Assembly (NCBI RefSeq): GCF_000719285.1
Contig: NZ_JOFS01000036.1
Location: forward strand, 24,865-88,864
DNA length: 64,000 nucleotides
Direction of reading: 5' to 3'
DNA from: Streptomyces bicolor
Lineage (GTDB): Bacteria > Actinomycetota > Actinomycetes > Streptomycetales > Streptomycetaceae
Below are positions 34,846 to 43,008 of this stretch, in pieces (the stretch's first letter is position 1; every line of letters begins with the position of its first letter). A model generated the notes under the pieces. The model worked only from the letters and a program-made list of their open reading frames with translations. It ran no database searches and was not told the DNA's origin. The translations under genes and the position numbers were made by a program.

Positions 34846-36183
34846 GTGACGACCGTCCAATCGCCCCCTGCGCCCCCCACGGCGATACGCCCCAGGGTGG
34901 TCGCCCGCACGGGTCTGTACGCCGTGCTGGCCGCGAACCTGGCCGTGGTCCTCTACTTCTTCTTCGCCGCCGGCTTCGCCTCGAACACGCTCATCGTGCT
35001 CGGCCGGCTGACCGGCCTGTTCGGCGCGCTGCTCATGGCGTTCCAGCTGGTGCTGGTGGCCCGGCTGCCGTGGCTGGACCGCCGGATCGGCATGGACCGC
35101 CTGACCTCCTGGCACCGCTGGACCGGCTTCAGCGTCCTGTGGGCCCTGCTCGCGCACGCCGTCTTCATCACCTTCGGCTACGCGGAGGCCTCCTCGCTGG
35201 ACCCGGTGAACCAGCTGATCGACCTGGCCGAGACGGTCGAGGGCGTGCTGCGCGCCGTCGTCGCGCTGGGGATCATCATCGTGATCGGCGTGGTGTCGGC
35301 CCGGTTCGCGCGGCGCAAGCTGGCGTACGAGACGTGGCACTTCATCCACCTGTACACCTACGTCGCGGTGGTCCTGGCGTTCACGCACCAGGTCGCGGTC
35401 GGTACGTCCTTCACCTCGTCGTCCGCCGCCACGGCGTACTGGTACGCGGTGTGGGGCGTCGCGCTCGGCTCCGTCCTCGTGGGCCGGCTGGTGCTGCCGC
35501 TGTGGCGGAACTGGCGCCACCAGTTCCGTGTCTCGGCGGTCGTCCCCGAGTCCGACAACGTGGTCTCCGTCTACATCACCGGCCGTGACCTGGACAAGCT
35601 GCCCGCGCGGGCCGGCCAGTTCTTCCTGTGGCGGTTCCTGACGAAGGACCGCTGGTGGCAGGCCAACCCCTTCTCCCTGTCGGCCGCGCCCGACGGCCGC
35701 ACACTGCGGCTCACCGCCAAGGCGGCCGGTGACGGCTCGGCGGCCCTGCGGCACATGAAGGTCGGCACCCGTGTCTTCGCCGAGGGCCCCTACGGCGCCT
35801 TCACCGCGCTGCACCGCACCCGGCCGGAGGCCGTGCTCATCGCCGGCGGCGTCGGCGTCACCCCGATCCGGGCGCTGCTGGAGGAGCTGCACGGGCACGC
35901 GGTCGTGATCTACCGCGTCGCCTCGGACCGGGACGCGGTCCTGTACGGCGAACTGGTGGAACTGGCCCACGCCAAGGGCGCCGAGCTGCACCTGGTGAGC
36001 GGCCCGGTCACGCCGGACAAGCTGGCCCCGGCCGAGCTGCGGCGGCTCGTTCCGGACATCACGGACCGGGACGTGTTCCTGTGCGGACCGCCGCCCATGA
36101 TGAACGCGGTGATCGGCAGCCTGCGCGAGCTGGGCGTGCCCAAGCAGCAGGTCCACTTCGAGCGTTTCAGCCTGGCCGGCTGA
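34846..36183 (+). CDS. Ferric-reductase-like transmembrane flavoprotein (NADPH oxidase/ferredoxin reductase family)
   Basis: 445 residues from GTG 34846 (AAGGAG upstream). Six TM helices in the first 215 residues carry haem-ligand His pairs (SWHRWTG, LLAHAVF; WHFIHLYTY, FTHQVAV). The cytoplasmic part has an FAD domain (FLWRFL then NPFSLSAAP) and an NAD(P) domain (LIAGGVGVTPIRALLEEL and FLCGPPPMMNAV). It moves electrons from cytosolic NAD(P)H across the membrane. First gene of a three-gene unit with an FMN-binding protein and ApbE, and divergent from a two-component regulator. Confidence 0.92.
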   Translation: MTTVQSPPAPPTAIRPRVVARTGLYAVLAANLAVVLYFFFAAGFASNTLIVLGRLTGLFGALLMAFQLVLVARLPWLDRRIGMDRLTSWHRWTGFSVLWALLAHAVFITFGYAEASSLDPVNQLIDLAETVEGVLRAVVALGIIIVIGVVSARFARRKLAYETWHFIHLYTYVAVVLAFTHQVAVGTSFTSSSAATAYWYAVWGVALGSVLVGRLVLPLWRNWRHQFRVSAVVPESDNVVSVYITGRDLDKLPARAGQFFLWRFLTKDRWWQANPFSLSAAPDGRTLRLTAKAAGDGSAALRHMKVGTRVFAEGPYGAFTALHRTRPEAVLIAGGVGVTPIRALLEELHGHAVVIYRVASDRDAVLYGELVELAHAKGAELHLVSGPVTPDKLAPAELRRLVPDITDRDVFLCGPPPMMNAVIGSLRELGVPKQQVHFERFSLAG

Positions 36184-36202
36184 CAAGGACGAGGAAGAAA
36201 CA

Positions 36203-36922
36203 GTGAAGCGAGCGATACCCGTCCTGGTCCTCAGCATCGCGGGCCTGGTCCCGGTCTGGATGTACGAGCCGTCCCTCGGCACGGCGAGTTCGGGGACCGC
36301 CGCCCCGGCCTCGACGCCCTCGGCGTCCTCGTCCGCCGCGTCGGGCTCGGGCGGCACGGTCGTCAAGGGCTCGACCATCCAGACCGACAAGGGCCCGGTG
36401 CAAGTCGAGGTGACCTTCGCGGGCACGAAGATCACGGCTGTGAAGATGCTCCAGCAGCCGAACCACCCGCAGACGACGGCTGCGGTCCCGAAGCTGATCG
36501 CTGAGACGCTGGAAGCGCAGAGCGCCGACATCGACACGGTGTCCGGCGCCACGATCACCAGCGACGGCTACAGGGAGTCCCTCCAGGCCGCCATCGACGC
36601 GAACGCGGAGTCGGCGTCCTCGTCCGCCGCCTCGCCCTCGCCCTCGGAGTCCGCCGCCGCGCAGTCGCAGACGGTCGACGGCTCCACGGTCACCACCGAC
36701 AAGGGCCCGGTGCAGGTCCAGGTGACCTTCGAGGGCGACGAGATCGCGTCGGTGAAGATGCTCCAGCAGCCGAACCACCCGCAGACGACGGCCGCCGTGC
36801 CGAAGCTGATCGCGCAGACGCTGGAAGCGCAGAGCGCCGACATCGACACGGTGTCCGGCGCCACGATCACCAGCGACGGCTACAAGGAGTCCCTCCAGGC
36901 CGCCATCGACGCGAAGGGCTGA
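36203..36922 (+). CDS. Exported protein with two covalently flavinylated FMN-binding domains
   Basis: 239 residues. An N-terminal hydrophobic anchor (AIPVLVLSIAGLVPVWM) and Ser/Ala-rich linker precede two FMN_bind domains, each ending in DTVSGATITSDGY, the ApbE flavinylation motif in which Thr receives FMN through a phosphoester. The domains (about residues 55-132 and 159-236) are nearly identical, with long stretches of identical DNA. It receives electrons from the ferric-reductase-like protein outside the membrane. The next gene, apbE, supplies the modifying enzyme. Confidence 0.9.
   Translation: MKRAIPVLVLSIAGLVPVWMYEPSLGTASSGTAAPASTPSASSSAASGSGGTVVKGSTIQTDKGPVQVEVTFAGTKITAVKMLQQPNHPQTTAAVPKLIAETLEAQSADIDTVSGATITSDGYRESLQAAIDANAESASSSAASPSPSESAAAQSQTVDGSTVTTDKGPVQVQVTFEGDEIASVKMLQQPNHPQTTAAVPKLIAQTLEAQSADIDTVSGATITSDGYKESLQAAIDAKG
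36366..36912 (+). repeat. 312-bp tandem duplication encoding two FMN domains
   Basis: Units at about 36366-36600 and 36678-36912 repeat with a 312-nt (104-codon) period. GTGAAGATGCTCCAGCAGCC begins both cores at 36440 and 36752, and identity extends through the flavinylation motif. The near-perfect third-position identity points to recent duplication or ongoing conversion. Confidence 0.92.
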
Positions 36923-37668
36923 TGATCATGCACCGAGTCGAACACGTCATGGGGTTCCCGGTCTCGCTGCGGGTCGACGACGCGCACGTCGGCGAGGAGA
37001 CCGCGGACGCCGTGTTCGCGTGGCTGCGCGAGGTCGACGCCCGGTTCAGCCCGTTCAAGCCGGACAGCGAGGTCTGCCGGCTGGACCGGGGTGAGATCGA
37101 GCGCGGCGACGTCAGCGCGGACCTCGACGAGGTGCTGGGGCTGTGCGAGGAGTACCGGGTCGCCACGGGCGGCGCCTTCGACGTACGGCTGCCGGGACGC
37201 GGGCTCGATCCGTGCGCGGTGGTGAAGGGCTGGTCCGTGCAGCGGGCGGCCGAGCTGCTGAAGGCGGCGGGCGCGCGGCGCTTCGTGCTCAACGCCGGGG
37301 GCGACGTGGTCGCCTCCGGCGGGCCCTGGCGGGTGGGGGTACGGCACCCCGAGCAGGCCGACAAGGTGTGTGTGGTGGCCGAGCTCACCGACGGGGCGAT
37401 CGCGACGTCCGCGCGCTACGAGCGCGGCGACCACATCGTCGACGGCCGCACGGGGCTGCCGGCGACGGGCCTGCTGTCCCTCACGGTCGTGGCGTCCTCG
37501 CTCACCCTGGCGGACACCTTGGCGACCGCCGCGTTCGCGATGGGCGCGGAGGGCGTCGCGTGGGCCGCCGCGCGGGAGGGCTGCGAGGTGTTCGCGGTGG
37601 ACGCCGAGCGGCGGGTCCTCCGCACGGAGGGCTTTCCGGTGGCGACGGCGCCGGCGCGGGCGGCGTGA
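36922..37668 (+). CDS. apbE: FAD:protein FMN transferase ApbE
   Basis: 248 residues. HVMGFPVSLRV at the N-terminus, ARFSPFKPDSEVCRL, GGAFDVRL, PCAVVKGWSVQRAAELL and FVLNAGGDVVASG mark the FAD-binding ApbE fold, with IATSARYERGDHIVDGRTG and the magnesium-binding SLTLADTLATAAF near the end. It transfers FMN to the Thr of DxxSGAT motifs in the protein encoded just upstream. The ATG at 36922 overlaps that gene's last base; no lipobox is present, so it probably acts before export. It is the last gene of the electron-transfer unit. Confidence 0.93.
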   Translation: MIMHRVEHVMGFPVSLRVDDAHVGEETADAVFAWLREVDARFSPFKPDSEVCRLDRGEIERGDVSADLDEVLGLCEEYRVATGGAFDVRLPGRGLDPCAVVKGWSVQRAAELLKAAGARRFVLNAGGDVVASGGPWRVGVRHPEQADKVCVVAELTDGAIATSARYERGDHIVDGRTGLPATGLLSLTVVASSLTLADTLATAAFAMGAEGVAWAAAREGCEVFAVDAERRVLRTEGFPVATAPARAA

Positions 37669-37675
37669 CGTCGGC

Positions 37676-38566
37676 TCAACCGACGCCCTTCGGCGGGGCG
37701 ACGGCCCCCTCGTAGGTCCCCGAGGTCCGCTCGGTCACCTCCTGCTCGTACCGGATGCGCTGCCCGTCGTACGGGATGAGGAAGGTGCACTCGAAGGTGT
37801 GCGCGGTGATCCGGTACGTCGAGGCGTCGAGCACGAGCGACTCCTCGACGCCCGCCACGGTGATCCCGCTCTCGGGGGCGGCGACGCCGGCCGCGCGCAA
37901 CTGCCGCAGCGTCGGGGCGAGTTCACGCAGTGCCTCCTGTACGACGGCTTGGTCCCGTACGCCGGTCAGCGGGGCGGTCGTCGTACGGACGCGCAGTTCG
38001 ACCTGGCCGTCCTCCGGCGTGAGTAGGGTGACGTCGTCGCCGTATGCCCGGAACGCGTCGAGCGCGGTGAGGGGGTCTTCCACCTTGTCCGCGAAGTCCG
38101 GGTCGGTCAGGGGCCCCTGTTCCCAGTCGGCCGTGCCCTTCTTGACGTGAGCCGTCCCGTCGGCGACGTAGATCTCCTCGGGCTTGCTCACGCCCTTGCT
38201 GACGGTGGTGCCCGTGGAGTGCAGTGCCCACGGGTCGCCGGTGGTCCGGCGGACGGTGGCGGTGTAGGTCGCGGTGTTCTCCTCGCCCCGCAGGACCAGG
38301 CCCTCGCGGCCCTTCACGGCGAACGTCCACGCCTTCTGCCCGGCCATCGTCCGCTCGGCGCGGGCGAGGAACTCGGTGGCGGTGCGGGGCTCGGGCTGGG
38401 CGGGGGCGGCCTGTGAGGTCCGGGCGGTGGGCTGTTCGGACTCGACGGGCTTCCCCTCGTCCGTCAAGTCCGAACAGCCGGTCAACACGGCCGCGAGGAG
38501 CACCGCCAGTGCGGCAGCGGGCCTTGTCCTGCGATGTCCCATGCGCTCTCTCTTGCGGTTGCTCAT
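37676..38566 (-). CDS. Predicted lipoprotein (LppX/DUF1396-like)
   Basis: 296 residues from ATG 38566, overlapping the upstream gene's stop (ATGA); ATG 38542 is an alternative. Signal peptide with lipobox VLTGC, then a Gln/Pro-rich linker and a mature domain with repeated patterns such as TWTFAVKGREGLVLRGEENTA-like beta strands and VEDPLTALDAFRAYGDD. This fits secreted LppX/LprAFG-like or DUF1396 actinobacterial lipoproteins that bind hydrophobic ligands, but the assignment is weak. Convergent with apbE (7-bp gap). Confidence 0.7.
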   Translation of the reverse strand: MSNRKRERMGHRRTRPAAALAVLLAAVLTGCSDLTDEGKPVESEQPTARTSQAAPAQPEPRTATEFLARAERTMAGQKAWTFAVKGREGLVLRGEENTATYTATVRRTTGDPWALHSTGTTVSKGVSKPEEIYVADGTAHVKKGTADWEQGPLTDPDFADKVEDPLTALDAFRAYGDDVTLLTPEDGQVELRVRTTTAPLTGVRDQAVVQEALRELAPTLRQLRAAGVAAPESGITVAGVEESLVLDASTYRITAHTFECTFLIPYDGQRIRYEQEVTERTSGTYEGAVAPPKGVG

Positions 38567-38994
38567 GCGACGGCTCTTCTGGCCCGGCCGTGCAGCGTCA
38601 GATAGAAGGTCTGGAGGGATTCGCCCGGTCCGCCGAGTTCGAAGCGGTTGCGGACCTTGCCGAGCGGGTTCCAGACCCGGCCGTCCGGCATCCGCACGCC
38701 GACCGGCTGGCCGAAGTAGGCGCGCTGGTCGGCGTCGAAGTCGACCCACGCCGCACCCGCGCGGCGCACGAGCACCTCACCCACGTACGCGCCGAGCCCG
38801 AACAGCGCCTCCCGCACCTGCTCGTGCTCCGCCCCGCCCTTGCGCAGCCCGTCGATCAGGAAGTCCACGACGCGCAGGCTGGCCACGGAGTAGTCCAGCG
38901 GCAGCCGGTTGCGGGCGGTGACGCGGCTGACGAACGTCATGGCGCACGAGCGCATGTCTCCGGCGCCCCGGACACGTCCGTTGCCTGGGCTCAT
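38563..38994 (-). CDS. Conserved hypothetical protein
   Basis: 143 residues from ATG 38994 (GCGGGGG upstream). Soluble, mixed alpha/beta; SVASLRVVDFLIDGLRKGG and LFGLGAYVGEVLVRRAGAAWVDFD look like a compact domain also found fused to DUF3806-like proteins, but no family is confidently recognised. It is coupled to the lipoprotein gene downstream by an ATGA overlap, so the two are probably co-expressed. Confidence 0.65.
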   Translation of the reverse strand: MSPGNGRVRGAGDMRSCAMTFVSRVTARNRLPLDYSVASLRVVDFLIDGLRKGGAEHEQVREALFGLGAYVGEVLVRRAGAAWVDFDADQRAYFGQPVGVRMPDGRVWNPLGKVRNRFELGGPGESLQTFYLTLHGRARRAVA

Positions 38995-39152
38995 GGGACC
39001 CCCGCACCTTCGCTCGGTCAGTCGGAAGACCAGCTTCTGGTCCTCCCGACTGATCAAGCGGATGCTGCCTCAGGAACATCACGGGTCACGGGTGTGTCGA
39101 TTCACACACACCGAATTCACTGCGGGGGTACAACCTTCTGGATCTTCGCCCG

Positions 39153-40712
39153 TCAGCGGCCGGTGACACGGACGGCGTTCTCCGTGCCGTCGAGTCCGAG
39201 GCGTGCCGCCCAGGCGAGGGCTTCGTCGAAGGTGGCGTCAGCGTCGGCCAGGCGGGCCGCGGTGAGGGCGGGCGGCACCTTGGCCTCGTCCAGCAAGGCG
39301 TTCCACTGGCGGGCGGTGAGGGAGAGGTAGCGGAGGTCCGGAAGGTCGGCCAGGACGGCGAGGTTGGGGACCTGGGCTCCCGAGAGGTCGATGCCCCGCA
39401 GGTGGGGGACGGTGCGCAGGGGAGTGATGTCGGCCGGGGCGGTGGTGGTCAGGTCGAGGGAGGTGAGGTGGGGGTGGGCTTCGAGTGGGGTCAGGTCGCC
39501 CTCGGCGACGGTGACGCGCAGGGATTCGACGGGCAGCTCGCGCACGGGTGTCAGATCGGCGGTGGTCGCGCGGTTGAGGTGCAGGCGGCGGAGGTTGGGG
39601 GCGGTGGTGAGCGGGGCGAGGTCGACGAGGCCGGTGACGTCGTTGATGTGGATCGCCTGGAGGGTGGGCGGGACCTCGTCGGGGACGTCGCCGCCGACGA
39701 TCTGCTGGGGGACGGGGTCGCGCTCGGGTTCGAGCAGGAAGATGTGGTCCTCGTCCCTCTCGTAGGCGCCCTGGTCGAGGAGTTCCAGGTAGTGGCCGAG
39801 GAGGGAGGTGACCGAGTCGGCGACGTAGTGGGGCCCCTCGTCGTAGTCGCGGCCCGTCTCGATGATCTGGCCGGGGTGGCCGTCGCGGGCCGGAGCCATG
39901 TCGACGGCCAGGAAGTTGCCGTCCTCGCCGGTGCCGAAACGCAACCAGCCGGGGTGGCCTCCACAGCGGCGGACGGTGTCGGTGGGGGTGGTGTCGAATA
40001 CCACGGCCTGCCACTCCAGGTCCCAGCCGTACCAGGGTCGTTCGCCCGAAGCCCACTCGGTGGACTCGGCGACCATGCTCTGCAGCGACAGCCATGCGTT
40101 GCCCTGGAACAGGTGCCGATTCCGGTAGCCGATGCCGTCGCCGTCGGCGATCAGGTACAGCGCCCGCAGGTCGGCGGGCAGACGGTGGCCCAGGCGGCGT
40201 TCGGCCTCCTCGATCGCGGCGGCGGTGGCGGGCGGGGGCAGCTCCTCGGGGTGTCCCAGGATCGCGGCACGCCGGTCGAGATAGGTACGGAAGCGGGCCG
40301 CGGCCAACTCGGGGTCGCCCGTCGGCTCGGCGGTGCCGGGCTCCTGACGGCTGCCGGGCTGGGGCAGCCGGTAGTCGGGGTCCAGGACCACCTGGAAGCC
40401 GCCGCCCGTCCCGGTCACCCGTCTGATGGCGTCGCCGAAGGCGACGAGCCGGTACTCACCGGACGGCCGGCACCGGATCTCCAGGCTGACGGGCTCCCAG
40501 CCCCGGTCCTCGCGCAGCCTCTCCGCCAGCGCCATGAGTTCCTGGTAGGGATTGGGCAGGCCCGTGTGCCGGCTCTCCCCCAGCCGGCTGTAGCCACCGG
40601 TCACCCCGGTACCGCCCCGGCCTGCCCGGCCGTGCAGCACCGCGTGCGTCCAGCCGTTCGGGGCCTTGGCGACGATCGCCTCGACTATCGGCCGTACCGC
40701 CTGCTCCACCAT
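39153..40712 (-). CDS. SMI1/KNR4 (SUKH) domain protein with leucine-rich-repeat-like C-terminus
   Basis: 519 residues. An N-terminal region of about 130 residues is followed by a SUKH/SMI1-KNR4 domain at roughly 165-320 (IEEAERRLGHRLPADLRALYLIADGDG; WLRFGTGEDGNFLAVDMAP), then five LRR-like repeats (LQAIHINDVTGLVDLAPL, LRRLHLNRATTADLTPV, LTSLDLTTTAPADITPL, LRGIDLSGAQVPNLAVL). SUKH proteins are often immunity proteins against nuclease toxins in polymorphic toxin systems; no toxin gene is adjacent, so this may instead be a cytosolic scaffold. It is divergent from a small frameshifted gene. Confidence 0.82.
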   Translation of the reverse strand: MVEQAVRPIVEAIVAKAPNGWTHAVLHGRAGRGGTGVTGGYSRLGESRHTGLPNPYQELMALAERLREDRGWEPVSLEIRCRPSGEYRLVAFGDAIRRVTGTGGGFQVVLDPDYRLPQPGSRQEPGTAEPTGDPELAAARFRTYLDRRAAILGHPEELPPPATAAAIEEAERRLGHRLPADLRALYLIADGDGIGYRNRHLFQGNAWLSLQSMVAESTEWASGERPWYGWDLEWQAVVFDTTPTDTVRRCGGHPGWLRFGTGEDGNFLAVDMAPARDGHPGQIIETGRDYDEGPHYVADSVTSLLGHYLELLDQGAYERDEDHIFLLEPERDPVPQQIVGGDVPDEVPPTLQAIHINDVTGLVDLAPLTTAPNLRRLHLNRATTADLTPVRELPVESLRVTVAEGDLTPLEAHPHLTSLDLTTTAPADITPLRTVPHLRGIDLSGAQVPNLAVLADLPDLRYLSLTARQWNALLDEAKVPPALTAARLADADATFDEALAWAARLGLDGTENAVRVTGR

Positions 40713-40829
40713 GCTCTGCTCCCGTGCTGTCGATGTTGCCGGGCATCATGGCAGCGCCCACCGACATCGGCCCCCCACGAGTACCGCGGGCGAGGGAGCC
40801 GGGGCCGGGCGTGGCAGTAGGTTACGACC

Positions 40830-41179
40830 GTGATCGAATACGACGCCGACGTCGAGCGGACACTGAGCGGCCCGCCGAGCAAGCTCGCGTTCCGTGCTCT
40901 GTGCGCCGCTGTCGCCCGTCCGGGCAGCCCCCCCGCCTCCGGGAGAGCCTGGCGGCAGCGGACGCCACACGCCCTGAACTGGTGGCGTTTCTCAAGCACC
41001 TCGACATGGAGGAGGACGAGGACGACGATGACGGCGACGGGCCGGGCGAACCCACCGACTGCGACTTCCGCCCCGACCGTGCCGCACGCCACGCCGAGCT
41101 CATCGCCGAGGCCCGGGACTTCGCCCGCCGCATGAGCGAGGGCGACATCGGCCGGCCGCCTCCGGCTTCCCCGGCATGA
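40830..41179 (+). pseudogene. Small acidic protein gene interrupted by an apparent -1 frameshift
   Basis: From GTG 40830 the frame reads IEYDADVERTLSGPPSKLAF and then loses protein-like character after a run of seven C (40928-40934). The frame shifted by -1 continues plausibly as PRLRESLAAADATRPELVAF and KHLDMEEDEDDDDGDGP, ending at 41179. A single missing C, real or a sequencing error, would restore one protein of about 116 residues. The C7 run also fits a C-CCC-CCC slippery heptamer in the zero frame, so programmed frameshifting cannot be excluded. Family not recognised. Confidence 0.6.
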
Positions 41180-41206
41180 GCCGGATCACCCCTCGCATGA
41201 GCCGGA

Positions 41207-41665
41207 TCACCCTTTCCCCCCACCCCCGGCCCGCCACCGGCTGAGCACGACCCACACCGCCGAGCCCCCGAAGAGCACGGCCGTGATCAGCAGCCAGCGG
41301 GCCGGGAAGCCGTCCGCTGACAGGCCCGTGCCGGCGGCGTAGCGGTCCGCCACCCGGCCGGTGATGAGGGGAAACCACACCAGCAGGAGCAGCAGGGACA
41401 ACGCGGCGGGGACGCGGACGTACGACACCCACCGCCGAGTTCCGGCCGCCTCGAACCCTCGCAGCAGCGCACGGTCGGCCGCACCGTACAGCGGTACCAG
41501 GACCAGGTCGTGGAGGACCGCCGCGCCCACGAACCACAGCACGACCTCGAACCAGTCCCCCTCCAGCAGCCGCACCCCGGCATAGCCGGTGAGGGCGAAC
41601 GAGGAGATGAGAAGGAGGAGTTGGAGGGGGCTGCCGAGGGGGATCCGGATCCCGGGTCGTCGCAT
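41207..41665 (-). CDS. Small integral membrane protein paired with the molybdopterin oxidoreductase
   Basis: 152 residues with four predicted TM helices (LLLLISSFALTGYAGVRLL, VLWFVGAAVLHDLVLVPLY, ALSLLLLLVWFPLITGRV, LLITAVLFGGSAVWVVLSRW). ATG 41665 overlaps the stop of the upstream oxidoreductase (TGATG), so it is probably a dedicated partner. No haem-ligand His pair pattern beyond LHDLVL is obvious. Function unknown. Confidence 0.75.
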   Translation of the reverse strand: MRRPGIRIPLGSPLQLLLLISSFALTGYAGVRLLEGDWFEVVLWFVGAAVLHDLVLVPLYGAADRALLRGFEAAGTRRWVSYVRVPAALSLLLLLVWFPLITGRVADRYAAGTGLSADGFPARWLLITAVLFGGSAVWVVLSRWRAGGGGKG

Positions 41666-42942
41666 CACAGGTCTCCGAACGTCAACCGCGCCACCCATTT
41701 CGTGTTCAGCACCCCGGGCGCCGCCGGCACGATCACCCGCGCCGGGTAGCCGTGGTCGGGGGTCAGGTCCTCGCCGTTGACGAACAGGGCGAGCAGGGAG
41801 CGGGAGTCGGCGACCTGGTTGGCGCGCAGCGCGGACCGGCGGAAGGCGCCGCGCCGCTGGAGCGACTCCACGAAGACGTCGGGCGGGTCCTCGGCGTAAC
41901 CGACCAGCGCCGCCAGGTCCCGCAACCGCACCCCCCGCCACCACTGGTCCGACGTCGACCAGCCCTCCACGCAGGCGATGGGCAGCGCCGCGCTGCGCAG
42001 GGGCAGGTCGAGCAGGTCGGCGCGGCTGAGGCGGACCCTCCGTCCGTCCCGTCCCTCGACCACCAGCCGCCACGCCTCCGCACTCGTCTCGGACTCGCGG
42101 ATCCCGGCGTACGCGGCCGTCTTGTTGATCTGAAAGCCGCCCGGCCCGCTGCCCGGTTCGGCGCCGCCGTGCGGGGCGAGCAGGGCGGTGCGGCGCAGGG
42201 CGCCGTCGAAGTTCTGGCCGACGGTCGTGACGAACAGCAGCAGCGAGCCGCCGCCGACGAACCAGAGGGCGCCGCGTCGGGAGACGGTCGGTTCGGCGGG
42301 ATCGGCAGGGACCAGCCCGCTCCTCTCCTCCCGGAGTTGGCGGAGGTTGCGCAGCGTCATGGGCAGTTTCAGCGCCACGTGCGCCACGAACGCGGCGAAG
42401 AACACCCATGCCCCGTAGAAGTGCAGGGTGTAGAAGGAGCCGGGGAAGATGTAGTCGAGCTGGACGTTGAGCACGCCCGTCACGAACTCGAACAGTGCGC
42501 CGCCCACCAGGAGCAGCAGCGAGATCCGCTCCAGCGCGTGCGCGAGCGACCGGGCCGGCGGCAGGGTGAAGAGCCTCGGTACCACCGACCACAGCTTGGC
42601 CAGCAGCACCGGGATCAGCGTGATGCCGAGCGTGACGTGGACACCCTGGTTGAGGCGGTACAGCCAGTGCGGGTCGGTGGGCCAGGGGAAGAGGTAGAAG
42701 CCCAGGATCCCCTTGTCGGGGGTCTGGTCGTTCACCGGCGACAGGTTCGGGTTGTAGGCGGCGTAGGACACCAGCCCCGTCACGAACAGCACCGTGATCC
42801 CGCCGAGCAGCACGACGCCGAGCCACGAGGTCAGCCACGGGCCGCGCAACGGGCTGCGCCAGAAGGAGGGGGAGAAGGGAGAAGACCTTGGCATGGGGCG
42901 ACCGTAGGCCGAGGCGGAGCCGGAGTAGCCGTCGCGAACCAT
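41665..42942 (-). CDS. Membrane-bound molybdopterin-dependent oxidoreductase (sulfite-oxidase-like) with N-terminal cytochrome b-type region
   Basis: 425 residues from ATG 42942 (AGGGA 7 nt upstream); ATG 42894 (PRSSPFSPSFW) is an alternative without a ribosome-binding site. Four TM helices in the N-terminal half carry His residues (GVHVTLG, HFYGAW, VAHVALK) suited to haem b, then a fifth TM (LWFVGGGSLLLFVTTV) leads to an extracytoplasmic sulfite-oxidase-type Mo domain with the cofactor Cys in IACVEGWS and WWRGVRLRDLA. It probably passes electrons between a periplasmic-side substrate and the membrane pool. Divergent from the GT-C-like gene. Confidence 0.85.
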   Translation of the reverse strand: MVRDGYSGSASAYGRPMPRSSPFSPSFWRSPLRGPWLTSWLGVVLLGGITVLFVTGLVSYAAYNPNLSPVNDQTPDKGILGFYLFPWPTDPHWLYRLNQGVHVTLGITLIPVLLAKLWSVVPRLFTLPPARSLAHALERISLLLLVGGALFEFVTGVLNVQLDYIFPGSFYTLHFYGAWVFFAAFVAHVALKLPMTLRNLRQLREERSGLVPADPAEPTVSRRGALWFVGGGSLLLFVTTVGQNFDGALRRTALLAPHGGAEPGSGPGGFQINKTAAYAGIRESETSAEAWRLVVEGRDGRRVRLSRADLLDLPLRSAALPIACVEGWSTSDQWWRGVRLRDLAALVGYAEDPPDVFVESLQRRGAFRRSALRANQVADSRSLLALFVNGEDLTPDHGYPARVIVPAAPGVLNTKWVARLTFGDL

Positions 42943-43008
42943 GACGAATCCCTGACGTCCCCGCCCGTCACGCGTCCGGCGGACGCCAGCCGTCCTAGCG
43001 TCGGAGAC

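Noticed and set aside
36366..36912. Duplication considered as an assembly artefact
   Set aside because: The copies differ at several codons and the linkers differ, so they are genuine separate units.
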